Of a DNA stretch of 64,000 nucleotides, positions 14,848 through 27,279 are shown piece after piece (position 1 is the stretch's first letter; every line of letters begins with the position of its first letter). Made by a program: the position numbers and the translations under genes. The notes beneath the pieces were generated by a model. That model saw only the letters and a list, made by a program, of their open reading frames with translations. It did no database searches and was not told the DNA's origin. Source of the DNA: Sardina pilchardus (taxonomy: Eukaryota; Chordata; Actinopteri; Clupeiformes; Clupeidae); assembly GCF_963854185.1 (NCBI RefSeq), contig NC_085006.1:8894060-8958059 (forward strand). Direction: 5' to 3'.

Positions 14848-15800
14848 CTCAAGCTTTCTTTCGCTCCGCATTGAAGTAGGCAACGAGAGACCGTGTTAGA
14901 CAGCGTAACGAACTGACAATGACAAGATGCAATAAAGGCCCCTGATAGACACTGCTGAGTAAGTAGTGCCATAGGAAGTGCCGGAGAGCGCCATAGAAAG
15001 TGCTGACTGGCTCCCCGTCTCCAGAGCCTCAGTGGGCTTCAGAAGGATCATGGCAGCTACTTGGCCTCCTTTTTTTGCAGCACGGGGAAGTGAAGATGTC
15101 AAGGGATCCTGCATTATTTAAGGGCCTCTGTAACCCTATACACCTCACCCTGAGTCAATATACATCTTAACCAGGAAAAAGCAGGCTGGAGCGCGGCGGC
15201 AGCGCTGGCCAGGGTTTCGGCGGCTAGCGGCCTCTTAGTGCTGTCTCACACGTTTTCCACGGATCGTCCCAGGAACTGACGAGGGCGCCAGCCCACAGAC
15301 GGTGTCCCCTGTCCCTTTGACCCCCCACGGCTCCCCCCCCGGCCGTTCCGGCGCGAGCGGTGGGTGACTGGAGGAGTGGGAAGCGGCGGGCTCGTGTTTC
15401 AGATAAAGACGCTGCGCTTCCGCGTGCTGCGGTGGGGTCGAGCCCCCCCAGGCCCCCTCCTGCCCCTCGGCACATCCGCCACCAAAAAAAAAAGTATTCT
15501 CCCTTTCATCAGTGCTATACCTCTCAGCGGAGGTCTTCTCCGAGTAGGCGGCACACAGATGTGTGAAATGAGCCGTGAGGTACGCAGGTGCAGCACACTC
15601 TCCGGCTGGATGCAGATCCCTCCTGTCGTCTTTTGGTGCATCACCCGCACCCGCACTCAGATTAGAGTTCACCAGCTCGGGGCCTATAAATAGAGCTCGC
15701 GTAGAACCGCTTGCTTGCCTATATGATCAAGACGGTGGGTCACACGGCTCCCAGATGGCCGACACTCGTGTGACTCTCTCAGGGGCTTTGATGTTTTAAG
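14220..15800. other. GC-rich, CpG-containing stretch
   Basis: Clearly higher GC and CpG than the rest of the left half, for example around 14520-14660 and 15180-15480. It contains an X-box-like GGTTACTGTGGCGACA near 14385. Long open frames here are low-complexity Ala/Gly/Pro and match no family I know. It may be a CpG-island promoter or enhancer. Confidence 0.3.
14811..14845. repeat. (CA)n microsatellite inside the GC-rich stretch
   Basis: About 35 bp of pure CA. Confidence 0.95.
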
Positions 15801-16929
15801 ATGCTGCGGCGGGCGAAGACTGTGTTAGTGTCTGTGCGCCACTGCCTCCAGCACTGGACCTGCCTGCGCGCCCTGGCCAGGGCGAGATCGAGACTTGATA
15901 AGATAATCAGATTGGCAGCTTGGCATGGATGTGTGGGGCTAATTAAGAGCTGGATGTCAGTAACTGGTGCCCTCACCCCCAGGGCTTGTGGTACAGGCGC
16001 AGGCGCGGCCAGCAAGCCCAGCTCCACTGATAGTATCTGTCACGGGCCATATGAGGAGAAGTGAAAACCTGCGCCCGCGATGATTTCCTTTCCTGTCGGA
16101 GAGCAGTTCACATGCAAACATGTTTTGAGTTTTCAAAAAATATTATGCATACTCATTGACCAAAATATTTGTCAATAGGTACAGTATACAGTAATGATCA
16201 ACTAACTGTAACTGCTCCTGTAGTTTCACAGTTTGATAGAGACAGGCAAGGGCACAGCAAAATATGAATATGAAATATTCATATATTACAGAGGGGCAGG
16301 AAACTACAGAGATCCATTAGGATCCATTAGTCTCACTATACGGAACATAGCCGTGTGAAAACCATCTTTGTGTAATTATGATACAGTATGAATGTGACCT
16401 GTCACACACGCATGATCAGAGTGACGGATGAAAAGATCAGAATTTTCCCAATGCTACTTTTTATTATTCTACCACTGCCATTCATGGACACACAAAATCA
16501 GATTGTCAAAGATACGTATCATCGCATTTGAGCAGAATGTTTATTTTTTATCTCCATGACATGCCTGAACATCAGTAAACCCTGACCTAGATTTAAGAAG
16601 GAAGAAGTATCCACCACAAAGACCCGTTTCCTCTCTAGTGGAGCGCCTGTTTCCCTCTGCCACAGAGAGTTCATTAGCCTGGCTCTGACATGGGGCTTGG
16701 CCCCACGCACTATTCCCATATTAGACTTAAGCCGCGCTGCTCATGAAGTGAATAAACGCCAGCTCTGATTCATTATCACTGAGTGGTGCAGCAGCAATTT
16801 ACAGCCAGGACACTGCAGCCCTGGCCGGGAGGAGAAGAGCTGGCAGGGGACCAGTGTCCAGTCCTTCCTCAAGGATATTCTCTTTCTCTTTTTTTTGCTT
16901 CTCTCACTATGCCTCCACCCTCTCCCCCT

Positions 16930-16965
16930 CACACACACACACACACACACACACGCGCAAACACA

Positions 16966-17007
<42 letters not shown>

Positions 17008-17012
17008 AACAC

Positions 17013-17048
<36 letters not shown>
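16930..17048. repeat. Interrupted (CA)n microsatellite
   Basis: CA with two CGCAAACACACTCAC-type interruptions spaced about 50 bp apart. An inverse (GT)n tract follows at 17341. Confidence 0.95.
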
Positions 17049-17340
17049 TATTATTTTGTCCATCCTCTTTTCTTGCTTTCCGTGACAGTCATTGTATTTA
17101 TCTCTCCTGCACTATTTTAGCCTCTGGAGGAAAAACAAAAAGCCCACACCACCAGCACCACCAGCACCACCACCACCACCTGAACAAGGGGAGAAGCTGG
17201 GCATGAAACTAGTCACTACTATGGTGCAAACAATGAGTGATTAAACCATTTTTCTCCTCCTTCAGATAGTGTGATGAATGAAGAAGGCAGATTAGAGGAG
17301 GGAGTGTGAGAGAAGCGTGTGTTTATATCTCAGCATTAGG

Positions 17341-17489
<149 letters not shown>

Positions 17490-19060
17490 AGCGTGTGCAA
17501 GTGTATGCACGTATGTGTGCTTTTGTAAGGGGCGAGGGCTTCCATTTCAATCAAAAAAACACCTTTCTATCAGCATCAAGGTGAAGCTATCACAGAGAAC
17601 AATCCCCCATCTGCTGTCCTTGATGTGAAAGACTCCCATTCAAGTGCAAGTCGCTGGTTGCCATGCCTCCAAGGCAGACGTTTTTTCCGGGGGTGGCAGT
17701 TTGAAGGCCTTTTTATCTGGTGCAAATCCTCAGTGAAAGGGACAGCAGCCGGGGTGGGAAGCAAGGATAAACAACACTCTACAACCACACAGAGGATGCA
17801 TAACACCCAACCCTCGCCTGAATAATATATGGGCTGTGTTTTTAAGCAAAATGGATTGGGAGAGGCAATTTGATTGGAATGCTTTAGTTGGGAATGGAGC
17901 TGCACCACTGGCTTTTTTTTTTCTTCCACTAAAGCATCTTTTTTTTTTTAATCAAACTAAATCCATTCTCTGTCTAATTGGACTTGACACTTTATGGTCT
18001 TTCTTCCCCACTTTTCCGCGCACTCCGAGGACTCAATGGCGGCTCTGTTGCCTGAGTGGCGAAATATGAGACTAATCAAAGGATATACAGTGTTGTGAAG
18101 AGACCTCGTAAATGTGCAAGGTCAGAGATTCTGAAGAACATTTCAACGAAGGCTGCCCCCCTCTCCTCCCCTCCCCTCCCCTCCTTGCTCCACACACCCG
18201 ACTCTTACCCCCCCGCCCCCCACTCATGCAAAGAGGCGACCCCCCACCCCCACCCGACCCCAAACATACACACACACGCACACACACTCAGGATTAGTCA
18301 CCATCGTTGTCTCAGCGTGTGTACAGAGTCTGAGTGTGTAGTGTGTGTGAGGTGGTGAGGTCTGTGGTGAGGTGATATGACTGACCTGGTGAATCACCTT
18401 GGAGAACATTAGTCACAGCCAACTGAGAAGCTGTGTGCTATGCACCTCCGACAGACTGTGGCATTCTTACCCGCCACTTGTGTGTGTGTTTGTGTGTATG
18501 TGTACACATGTACAGAGGCCAGCAGCTTTACATACACACACACACACACATAAACACTGACACATACACTCACACCATCACCTCCACAACTACAAACACT
18601 CACAAGTGTTGTTTGGTGAAGCAAGCTCAACATTTCAAATGCCCAGCCACAGGAAATTAGTCACCACTTACAGTCATCACTTTAACTGAGAATGGGATTT
18701 ACCTCCACAGGCCTGAAATATACAACAGCCATTCAGGACAGAATCCAAACGGCCAACTGTCCCAAGTGCTGGGAGCGCGAACGCACAGCTAGCTGAAACG
18801 GACACTAGGGATCAAACCCAGTTCCCCTCAGCTGCGCTGCAGTGCGCATCTCCTCCATCTGTCCTGATGCAGCCGGACACGTCTTAAATTATCTGCAGCG
18901 TGGCACGGCGCCGTGCGGTGTGTGGCGTGCACGGCGCGGCCGTCTCTCTGCTCCCTCACACACGGTCGCTTGCTCAGTGAGACGTGTTCATTCTTCAGTG
19001 CGTGCTTGAGCTGGTGCTGTCCCCACAAGCTCGTTTTTAGAGACAACACAAACATCACCG

Positions 19061-19075
19061 AGAGAGAGAGAGTGA

Positions 19076-19108
<33 letters not shown>

Positions 19109-19126
19109 CGATAGAGGGGGGGGGGG
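19061..19126. repeat. (GA)n tract followed by an oligo(G) run
   Basis: About 48 bp of GA and then 11 G. Confidence 0.9.
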
Positions 19127-19515
19127 CAAGGGGGCTGTTCTGCAGAGCTGAAGATTGTCTTCGACACTGCCTCTGCTCCTCTCTGTATAAATGCATCTCC
19201 TTCCCTCAATTTTCTCACTCAGGCACAGGAGACGAGACTGGCGGAAATATCACAGCTGCATTTCACAGTCGTCTGTCTCCAGCCAAACACACTCTCAGCT
19301 GCACAGTGTCACACTCTTTACAAACCATCATGCGAACACCTTTCGAAACACATAATCCTTCTCTGGGTGTTGATGCTGTGATTTGAATCTGTTCACACGG
19401 TGTACTGCCTATTCTATTGTCATGCTACCTATTGTTCCAATCAGGAAACACACCCATGATCATTGTTTCCTATTGCAGCCTGTTCCATTTTCAGACAGGG
19501 AGCAGACGTCTAGTC

Positions 19516-19726
19516 AATGGGTGCTTCTCATTCGTGTTTTATACACCCTCCCTTCCTTCCTTGGTCCTCGTCCTCTAGCTCTAGAGATCTACTGATCTAC
19601 AGTAGATAAAGAATGATGGGGTGGCAACAATGGGATAGTCTATCCAGTATTAGCTATAGGTCAGTGGGAATGAGCCTGGAGGACCGAGCATCGAGGACCG
19701 AGGAGGGATGTTGAGAGGCACCCATT
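19516..19726. mobile_element. Candidate MITE with 15-bp imperfect terminal inverted repeats
   Basis: AATGGGTGCTTCTCA at the left is matched by TGAGAGGCACCCATT at the right (one mismatch) around 180 bp of CT/GA-rich sequence. No clear target duplication. Confidence 0.45.
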
Positions 19727-20129
19727 GTGTCTAAAGGCAACGTTACCCTGAGAATGTTTGAACTTGGACTGAACTGGCCAGGTGGCTGTCACGCAAGGAT
19801 AACGCACCCATAATGCAACAGGGCAGGGCACAAGTGAATGTATGAATGAGTGAATGAGAGAACACAACAAAGCTACACTATCAGGCGAGGCACTCCAACA
19901 AAGCCTGGGTAATGGGCCATGGTGGGGATTATGTCGGCGGTAAAGGTGTGGTTGCTTTAGGATCTCAGTTTCTTATGTCTAGGAATAAAGAGAAATGTAA
20001 ACAGAGGATGGTGTTGCTTTCCCTCACAGCTTCTTTGTCAGAGGGGTCAGGGGGAACACTTTGGAATTCTCCATGACAACAGATGAGGAACAGCTTGACA
20101 TAATACTGTATATATCTAAAAAAAATCCC

Positions 20130-20700
20130 ACCCATGGCTGCTTAAGCAGTGTGCGGATTCATCTGGAATATTGGCAGCGATCTCTATTTTGACACTTTTT
20201 TTCAGTCAGTTTTTATGCCGGAGTGGGACAGAGTAGCCCCAAGCTGCATATTTTCAGACATAATAATTCAATAGCTCACATTTTTCTCCAGCATTTTTAT
20301 GTCCGCGTTGAAAAAACAGTCAATGCGGTATTTTCCTATGAAGGCCAAAGCTCGACAATACCTTGAGTCTGTGGTTCAATCTACCACAGCTTCCCTCACA
20401 ATCATTTTTAGGCATTAATGGAAAAGTTGACGGACAAGATAGAGCGCAATGACTTGGGGAAATGAGTCAGACGTAATCAAGCCCTTAATGTTTACGGCCT
20501 TCTGCGTGGACAGGCGATCACTCACTTAAACAAACAAAATGTACACATGGCGCCTTCTCATTACGCTTGTGCGGCAGACTGTTAATATTATGTAAATGGA
20601 CACCCCCCCTGTTGGAGACCAGAAATCGATAGCGTCTGGAAATGTCAACATGTGTGGGTTTGGACATAATTGCAGTGTGCAAAGATATACAGCAATCTGA
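20130..20700. other. CNE-like unique sequence
   Basis: About 570 bp free of simple repeats, with many homeodomain-type TAAT/ATTA sites, a TGAGTCA AP-1-like site near 20465 and TGTTAATATTATGTAAATGG near 20580. Conservation is inferred from composition only. Confidence 0.3.
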
Positions 20701-21116
20701 AATCCATATTTTCCATCCCTCCTTTGACGTTAATTGTGAAACACTATCACGCAAAGCAAATGTTTAAAAGCATTTACCCCAGGAAGACGATATTGGGCCA
20801 CGAAAGCCACACCAATAACATCATGTCACCCAATGAGAGCCACAGTGTGGGTGTAAACAACTTCCTTCAACATTTTATTATTGCTTTGAAAACAATGGAA
20901 ACCAGTAAAAGCCATGCAAATAGGGTGCTATAAAATGAGTAGTGTGGCTTCTCTCTCAATTCAGTCTACCTTCAGTGGGACTAGAGTGTGAAAATACTGC
21001 ACAATACTGACATTACTGAGAAGACAATGGCCCAAGGTAACACCATCTTGCTTATAAGTGACTGGCATAAAAGCTGTGTCACACAAGGTGACTGTATCCT
21101 TAACTCAAAGGAAGGG

Positions 21117-21118
<2 letters not shown>

Positions 21119-21197
<79 letters not shown>
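21119..21197. repeat. (CA)n microsatellite, about 79 bp
   Basis: Pure CA. Confidence 0.97.
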
Positions 21198-21198
<1 letters not shown>

Positions 21199-21531
21199 CG
21201 GCCCATTTTAGATTGTGCAGCTGAAAACACTTCACTCTGACGATCCCAGCGTTGTTTAATAGCTGGGACATATGCCCATGTATGAAGTCACAGAGAGTTT
21301 ACTCAGGCTAAACAGATGTCAGTGAGAACAAAGTAGAGATACACTGGGTCAAATGATGGGAGAGGCCTGGCTCACTCACAAAGGCAAACCAGGACGATGC
21401 TCAGTGAAAGAAAGACTGGTTTCCTCTGTATTCATGTGCATAGGAAGGCTTTGCTTTGACCCAAGACCAAATAATTACCAACACTGATCATTTCATTTGA
21501 AAATGTGTTTTTGTTTTACATGTGTCTCTAT

Positions 21532-21552
21532 TAGATTAGATTAGATTAGATA
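21532..21552. repeat. (ATTAG)n short tandem repeat
   Basis: Four to five ATTAG units. The reverse complement equals the TAATC tail of fish LINEs such as the one at 40315, so it may be the remnant tail of a truncated LINE. Confidence 0.7.
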
Positions 21553-22009
21553 TCGGCCTATGGATTACACTGTGATTATGCATCATTACATTCTAAAATT
21601 AAAAGTAGGCTTATTCCGAATTAAAAGCTATCTTGAGAGATTAGCCTCTGACTGGCTTTAAATATCTTCCTCATTTCCACTTGGAAGCACATATTTATTT
21701 GCTTCCCCATTTTACAAAACAATGTTGAGGGGACTGAGGTAAAATTAGGACCTTGGGGCGAAATTAGTTATTTTCATACCTTTTGCTATGACTCAAGGCC
21801 CTCCAAATGCACTCAATCTGTGAGACGCTAACAACCTGGCTGTCTGCTTTAACGAGCACTGAAGTAGTTTGCGTTGACAATGGCCTCCCCTTCAACCTTC
21901 ATCCCTCACTGGCTGTGGGCACAAGAGCACTTGTCGGGGGAACTCTCCAGTTTCCAAACTCGGCAGAGTCTGAAGTCAAGGGCCTCTTCGCCACGCTAGA
22001 GGAGTAAGG

Positions 22010-22014
22010 GAGAG

Positions 22015-22074
<60 letters not shown>

Positions 22075-22095
22075 CATGAGATAGACAGACAAAGT

Positions 22096-22133
<38 letters not shown>

Positions 22134-22148
22134 CGGGGGGGGGGGGGG
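22010..22148. repeat. Two (GA)n tracts followed by oligo(G)
   Basis: GA at 22010-22070 and 22100-22131, then a run of about 14 G. Confidence 0.95.
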
Positions 22149-23565
22149 CGGGGCAGGTGAGTGGGAGCCCACACAAGGAGAAGCAGGTTCACTCTGTGAC
22201 TCTTGAGATGATGCGCAGTGTGCGGTTGCTCACTAGCCTGTGACACCGAGAGCAGACGAGCTGAGAGGCTTTGGGGTCTGGCAAACCCTAACCAGAGGAC
22301 AAGTGTAAAAATAACAAGGCACAAATCACGAGTCAACTCCACAAAGGGAGAAACCCTCTTTGTTTTCTGCGCAAACAGGGGAATTTTTTACTAATTCTGC
22401 CCCTTGGAGTGATTTAAGGCCAGGTCTGAGGAAGGGCAGAAGAAGGAGGGGGGTATTTGGAGGAAAGGGAGTCTGACACAGAAGTAGAAATATTCTGGAC
22501 CCTGCATTGTTTACAGAATGGAAACGTGAGCCCCGGTATATCCTCCACAGCGCAATGCACAGCTTGACCACCGACAGAACAAGACTCCATTGTTCGGTGG
22601 CCGCCTGAAGTAAGCTGAGGCGGTCGCTGGTGGGAAAGCAAATGCTTTAACGAAAGATCATGTCCGCCGCCCCCTTTCTTTGGACCAAACGATACCTTAG
22701 GCCGAGACGCTTATTAATGAAATCTGGGGAAAGTGTTCCGACTCCGAGAGGAAGGCAGGTCATTTCGGAACAGTAGGCCTGTGATTGTTAACTGTGCAGC
22801 CTCATGAAAAGGAGTTGAAAAGGGACTTAGGGGAGCAGTGGGAGAGAGAGACTGGATAAGGGGGGGATTATTCCACTGAATGTAAAGTAAGTTAGGAATC
22901 GAGTGCATTCATCACTCTGAAACTAGGCTACTGTCAGAATCTCTATGAGAAGTTGAAATTGACTGCAAAGAGATAGTTCATTTTAAGTAAAAGCCTACAC
23001 AGTGATGTCAATTGAATATGTCTCATGTGTTGTATGTGTATATGTGAATTATAATGGGGGGGGGGGCTTTCTTAATGAAGCCATCGCTATGCACAGATTT
23101 GACAAGTCATCTATAATTACTGGTTATCAACTGCATCATAACTCAGACCCTATCTCATAGTCATGTGGAATATAGTTTGCAAGTTGAGAGTTACATTTTT
23201 TCAACACAACAAAAAATAAAAGTGATCTATTTTTAGGTGCCATTCACTTGGCACATGTGAAACCTCACTATGGATTTGTCTACTCAAGAAAGCTGCTTGT
23301 TAAGAGCGGCACCTTAATTGCCTTAGCCCCAGATCCTGTCTCATTAGTTTACAGATGATGTCAGGGAGAAGCGAAAACATCCAACTAAGCCTTTGTCTGG
23401 ATCTTTCATTGCTACTCACTACAGTATGTCCCACCAGGACCCAGACCTCCAAAATATTTATGGTGTGAAGTCTGAAATATTAATTTTGAGGAAACCTGTT
23501 TAGATTGCACAAACATTTAAATGTGATTTAGGGGAGAGTGAACATGGAGAATGTGAGTGTGTGTG

Positions 23566-23570
<5 letters not shown>

Positions 23571-23600
<30 letters not shown>

Positions 23601-23603
23601 AAG

Positions 23604-23634
<31 letters not shown>
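23571..23634. repeat. (GA)n microsatellite
   Basis: About 64 bp with one AGC interruption. Confidence 0.95.
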
Positions 23635-23639
<5 letters not shown>

Positions 23640-23917
23640 TGTGTGTCTTGGCAATCCCGACCACACTGACAGCCCATGTGTTGATCAAATACGTGATTTG
23701 CATTAATGATGATGATGGCATAGCCTACACTGTTACACTGCCTGCCTGCCTAGTGCCTCATGAGAACTGTTCCAGTGTGAAAGAGCAGGCTAGTGCTGTG
23801 TCAGTAGTGCTGAGGGGCTTTGAGGGCGACTCGACTCTGACATGGGTGGAGGCGGCGATCGTGGAGCTCTCTGCCGGAGCAAAATGGACAAGTCATGGTC
23901 GGCGAAGGGGTTAACGG

Positions 23918-23931
23918 GTTACCATGGCAAC
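23918..23931 (+). promoter_or_regulatory. Perfect RFX X-box palindrome
   Basis: GTTACCATGGCAAC fits the RFX consensus GTTRCCATGGYAAC at every position, with both half-sites intact. It lies in a stretch without recognised genes. Confidence 0.5.
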
Positions 23932-26127
23932 GGGTCGACGGGTATTTGGCACACGCCGCCAGGACACTCTGGTCGAGCCTGTCTGCAACAGGCGTAAGGT
24001 GAAGGGACAGATGACAGCAGGAAACCCAACCAACCAAACACACACACGAATGGTGGTGGGGTGTGGGGATGTCTGAACACTGCCAGTAATCTCCAAAAAG
24101 ACAGTGTCTTAGCAAGTCAAATGGTTTTAACCAACCATAATAAAGAGATTACAATGTTTTTCCAGGCCACTCCTTGATTAGCGCGCACACCACATTGTGT
24201 TTGCTCTGTCTACACTGGAATTTGTAATTGCTCTGGCTGCAACCACTTGGACATTGAAATCCATCTCTGAGGGGGGCCCAGAACATTATTAACACAGCGT
24301 GACTGCCAGCGAATCTCAAAAGCAGTAGTCTCCCTTCTTCTCAGGGAAGGGCTGTTAACAGCAACAAAATACACAGCAGCGCTGCCAGTAATTCAAAGAA
24401 CAAAATGGTAGTAACCGTGGTGCATGTTGTGTAGACCATTAGTTTGAAAAGGCCGACAGGAAAAAGGGACCTAGACTCAGCTGTGTAACAGCTTTAAATA
24501 TCCTGAGCTCCCAGTCGGCCTCCAGGGGTGGGTGCCGCCGTGTTCTGCTGCCTTGCAGGCCCTTGACCCACATTAGTGAGTGACCCAAGTGGAGATTGTT
24601 CAGCATCTCGGTATAGGCACTGGCTGGCCTGCCAACACCCTCCCCACCCTCTTTCTGTGTGATCTGTTTGGGCTCAGATATGGAGGTGACAGACAGACAC
24701 GGTCTCATGAGAAAAGCCACAGCCTCAGGCTGCCGTCTACAACTGTCAAGATGCTGAATTATGAAGAGCAAATTTCAGGGGGGGAAAAAGCAATTCGTTT
24801 AGATGTCAGCATGATAGGAAGATCAGACCCAGCGCATACTTGTGTGCCTCTGTGCATGGCAGCACACAGCAGTGTTTCACCACACACAGGGCTTTCTCCG
24901 GAGTTATCTCATTCTCCACATAAAGCATTCAGCTTTCATCTAGGTCGCTCAGTAATGTATGTGCTTTCTTACTGCCAAGAATGTGTAATAAAGTCAAGGG
25001 GAAAAGCAGTGCATCTTGGCGTTGACAATATCTCCAGTTTGCTCTCAGGGCAAATAAGATCGACACAAAGATCTTGTGTTAAGATTTAGGAATCATTTTC
25101 AAAGAACATGCAGCCCCCTATAAACCTCCGTAACACTTTACTAGGATATTCCACCCATCGACTATCTACATATGCTCAGATTATCAACCCACAATCTGTT
25201 GGCAGTCTGTTGAATACAGTTTAAGGTTATGATTAGGGATTGGGTTTAGTAAAGGTGACATTAACTCTCTGTTGGTGGACTATCCAAGTTAATTGTTGCC
25301 AACCTCTGTTTGCTGAACTGTGACTTCTTCACCATTTACATGGCTAAATTAAAAAAAAAAAAAAAATGTGGTGAAAGGAGCACTTTTTGCAACCCAAGAC
25401 TTCATCTGTAGAGGTGGGCAAGCACTGAAGAATGGCCACATCAGCCAGGAAGAAAACATAAGCATGGATGGATTCTATCATTAAAATATATATATATTTC
25501 TGGTACCCAGATGACACACTGCGTGTATGCGTTTGCCTTTTCTGGCACTGGCTGCATTAGGGGTGAGCTGGCAGACCGTATGGCCAGAGAGGGAAATAAA
25601 ACCCGGTGGGCATTTTTGTGCCAAAAAGTGCATTTTCAATGCCAGCAGTCTAAATCACCCCAGTGGGTGTCATTGCTGATTTCAGCATTACTAGAAATGC
25701 TACTCTGGCTAGCTGTCAACGAAACCAGCGCCCAGACAGAGTTGGGCTGAGTTCTGTGCTGACATTACAGCCACTGGGTTTGAATCTGGGCTGTAGCTGT
25801 AATAGCAATAAATTAAAAGACTAGTGTGGATTTAAAGATGATAACTAAATGGTGTACTACTATCTTATAATTCTCATGAAAACGTTTTTAAAATGCACAA
25901 GTACGGCTGTAAAAGAGTAGAGTGGAAAATCAACAGAAAGCTATGTATAGAGTGATACTGTACATGCCACTGCAAATGTATACGGTATGATGTACTATGA
26001 CATTATCTGTGCACTAAAAAAATACAATAAATAACATAATAACACAGACAAGCATCTTAACTCATCTAAACCACTGAGAAACTGAGAAAATGCAGTAACA
26101 TACTGAAGTTTTGTGTAGTGCACAATA

Positions 26128-26182
26128 TTTATTTTCATAAAGAATGAAATTTGAAGACTGCTATTTTATTATTTATTTTATT
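26128..26182 (-). terminator. Candidate poly(A) signals for aldh3a2 copy A
   Basis: AATAAA hexamers on the minus strand at 26128-26133 and in a cluster at 26165-26182, about 1.1 kb past the copy A stop. No closer AATAAA was noticed. Which one is used, if any, cannot be decided from sequence. Confidence 0.35.
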
Positions 26183-27264
26183 CATTATTTATCTATTGAC
26201 ATTGTTTGTGCTGTATTACTGACTGTGCTGCTGAACTTCATCTCATAACAAACACATTGCATTTCAACTGAATAATATCACCCCACAAAAAAGTTAGTGT
26301 AAACATTATTACCTTTGTCCATTACAACCTCAGACCTAAATGTTCTGATATTTTTCTAAAAAAGAGTATTACATTCTCACTGTGCAACTTTGAAAGTTGT
26401 GTTAAAAATGCTTAGCATATAGCAGTAGTCCCTAAAGGCTCAATACATGTTTTCGGTCCCAATGATTAGCAGCAGGTTTAGGATGTGAGACATCCTACTT
26501 GCCACATACAGAGTCTAGATGGCCAAATAATGCCATCTAGTGTCAGACAGGATCAAGTACTTTTTCCCTCAAGGAAGGAAGACCAAAATTAGTTTTGCAA
26601 TCTGGATGTTTAGCACCAGATGAAAATAAAACAGATGGGGGAGTAAAGATAAGGAAGTTAAGATGTTTTTTCTATTATACATAATGACAAACATGTATTA
26701 GAGGCAAGATAAGATTAAGAACAGATCAGTTATAGTTCGCGATTCTGCCGCAAGGTTGACAATTAAATGACTGTGACTGTGCTCCTGAAGCAGCCGCATT
26801 GATTGGCTGGAACAGTGTACCGCTCCGTTTTAAGGCACTTTGTTTTACATTTCCACAGAGCCAGGAGATAAACAGTGCACGCATTGTAAACAGACAGCAT
26901 GGACTGCTAGAGGAGCATGAGGAGCAAGTCACTGATTTAGACAAAAAGTGTGTTGGATTACAATTTCAAACAACTCTTTTAGGTTTAAGAATTTGAGACA
27001 TGAAAGAGACAAATACATCTCCTTGAAAGCATGTTCTACACTCAATGATTGTGATAAAGTGCAAGAGATAGAATAGAAAGGTAGAATAGGAAAATACAAT
27101 TCAGTACAATGGCACTTTTATCAGTAGTATAGTTACAAAGAAGTGCTACTATGTATGTAGGTTAGTAAACAAAGTGGTTAATGCCCTTATGATGGATACG
27201 ATGCTATTATAAAAGTATTAGTGACCATTTCATTGTGTGGCAGTGGAGTTGGAAGTAGCAGCCA

Positions 27265-27279
27265 TCACTCTGGAGTGTC
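27265..27279 (-). CDS. aldh3a2: aldh3a2 copy A terminal coding exon (DTPE stop)
   Basis: Acceptor ttgacttacag followed by GAC ACT CCA GAG TGA, in phase 0 with exon 9. This gives a very short tail after the anchor, as in human ALDH3A2. The 3' UTR would follow to lower coordinates. Confidence 0.7.
   Translation of the reverse strand, partial: DTPE

Larger units (their letters stand above)
20960..26120. other. Intergenic stretch downstream of aldh3a2, no recognised gene
   Basis: Contains CA and GA tracts, the X-box at 23918 and CNE-like blocks near 24250-24380 and 25540-25750. No exon of a known family was recognised on either strand. Confidence 0.45.

Noticed and set aside
14487..14879. 130-codon Ala/Gly/Ser-rich frame
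   Set aside because: Low complexity in a GC-rich stretch, runs into a CA repeat, no splice logic and no family resemblance.
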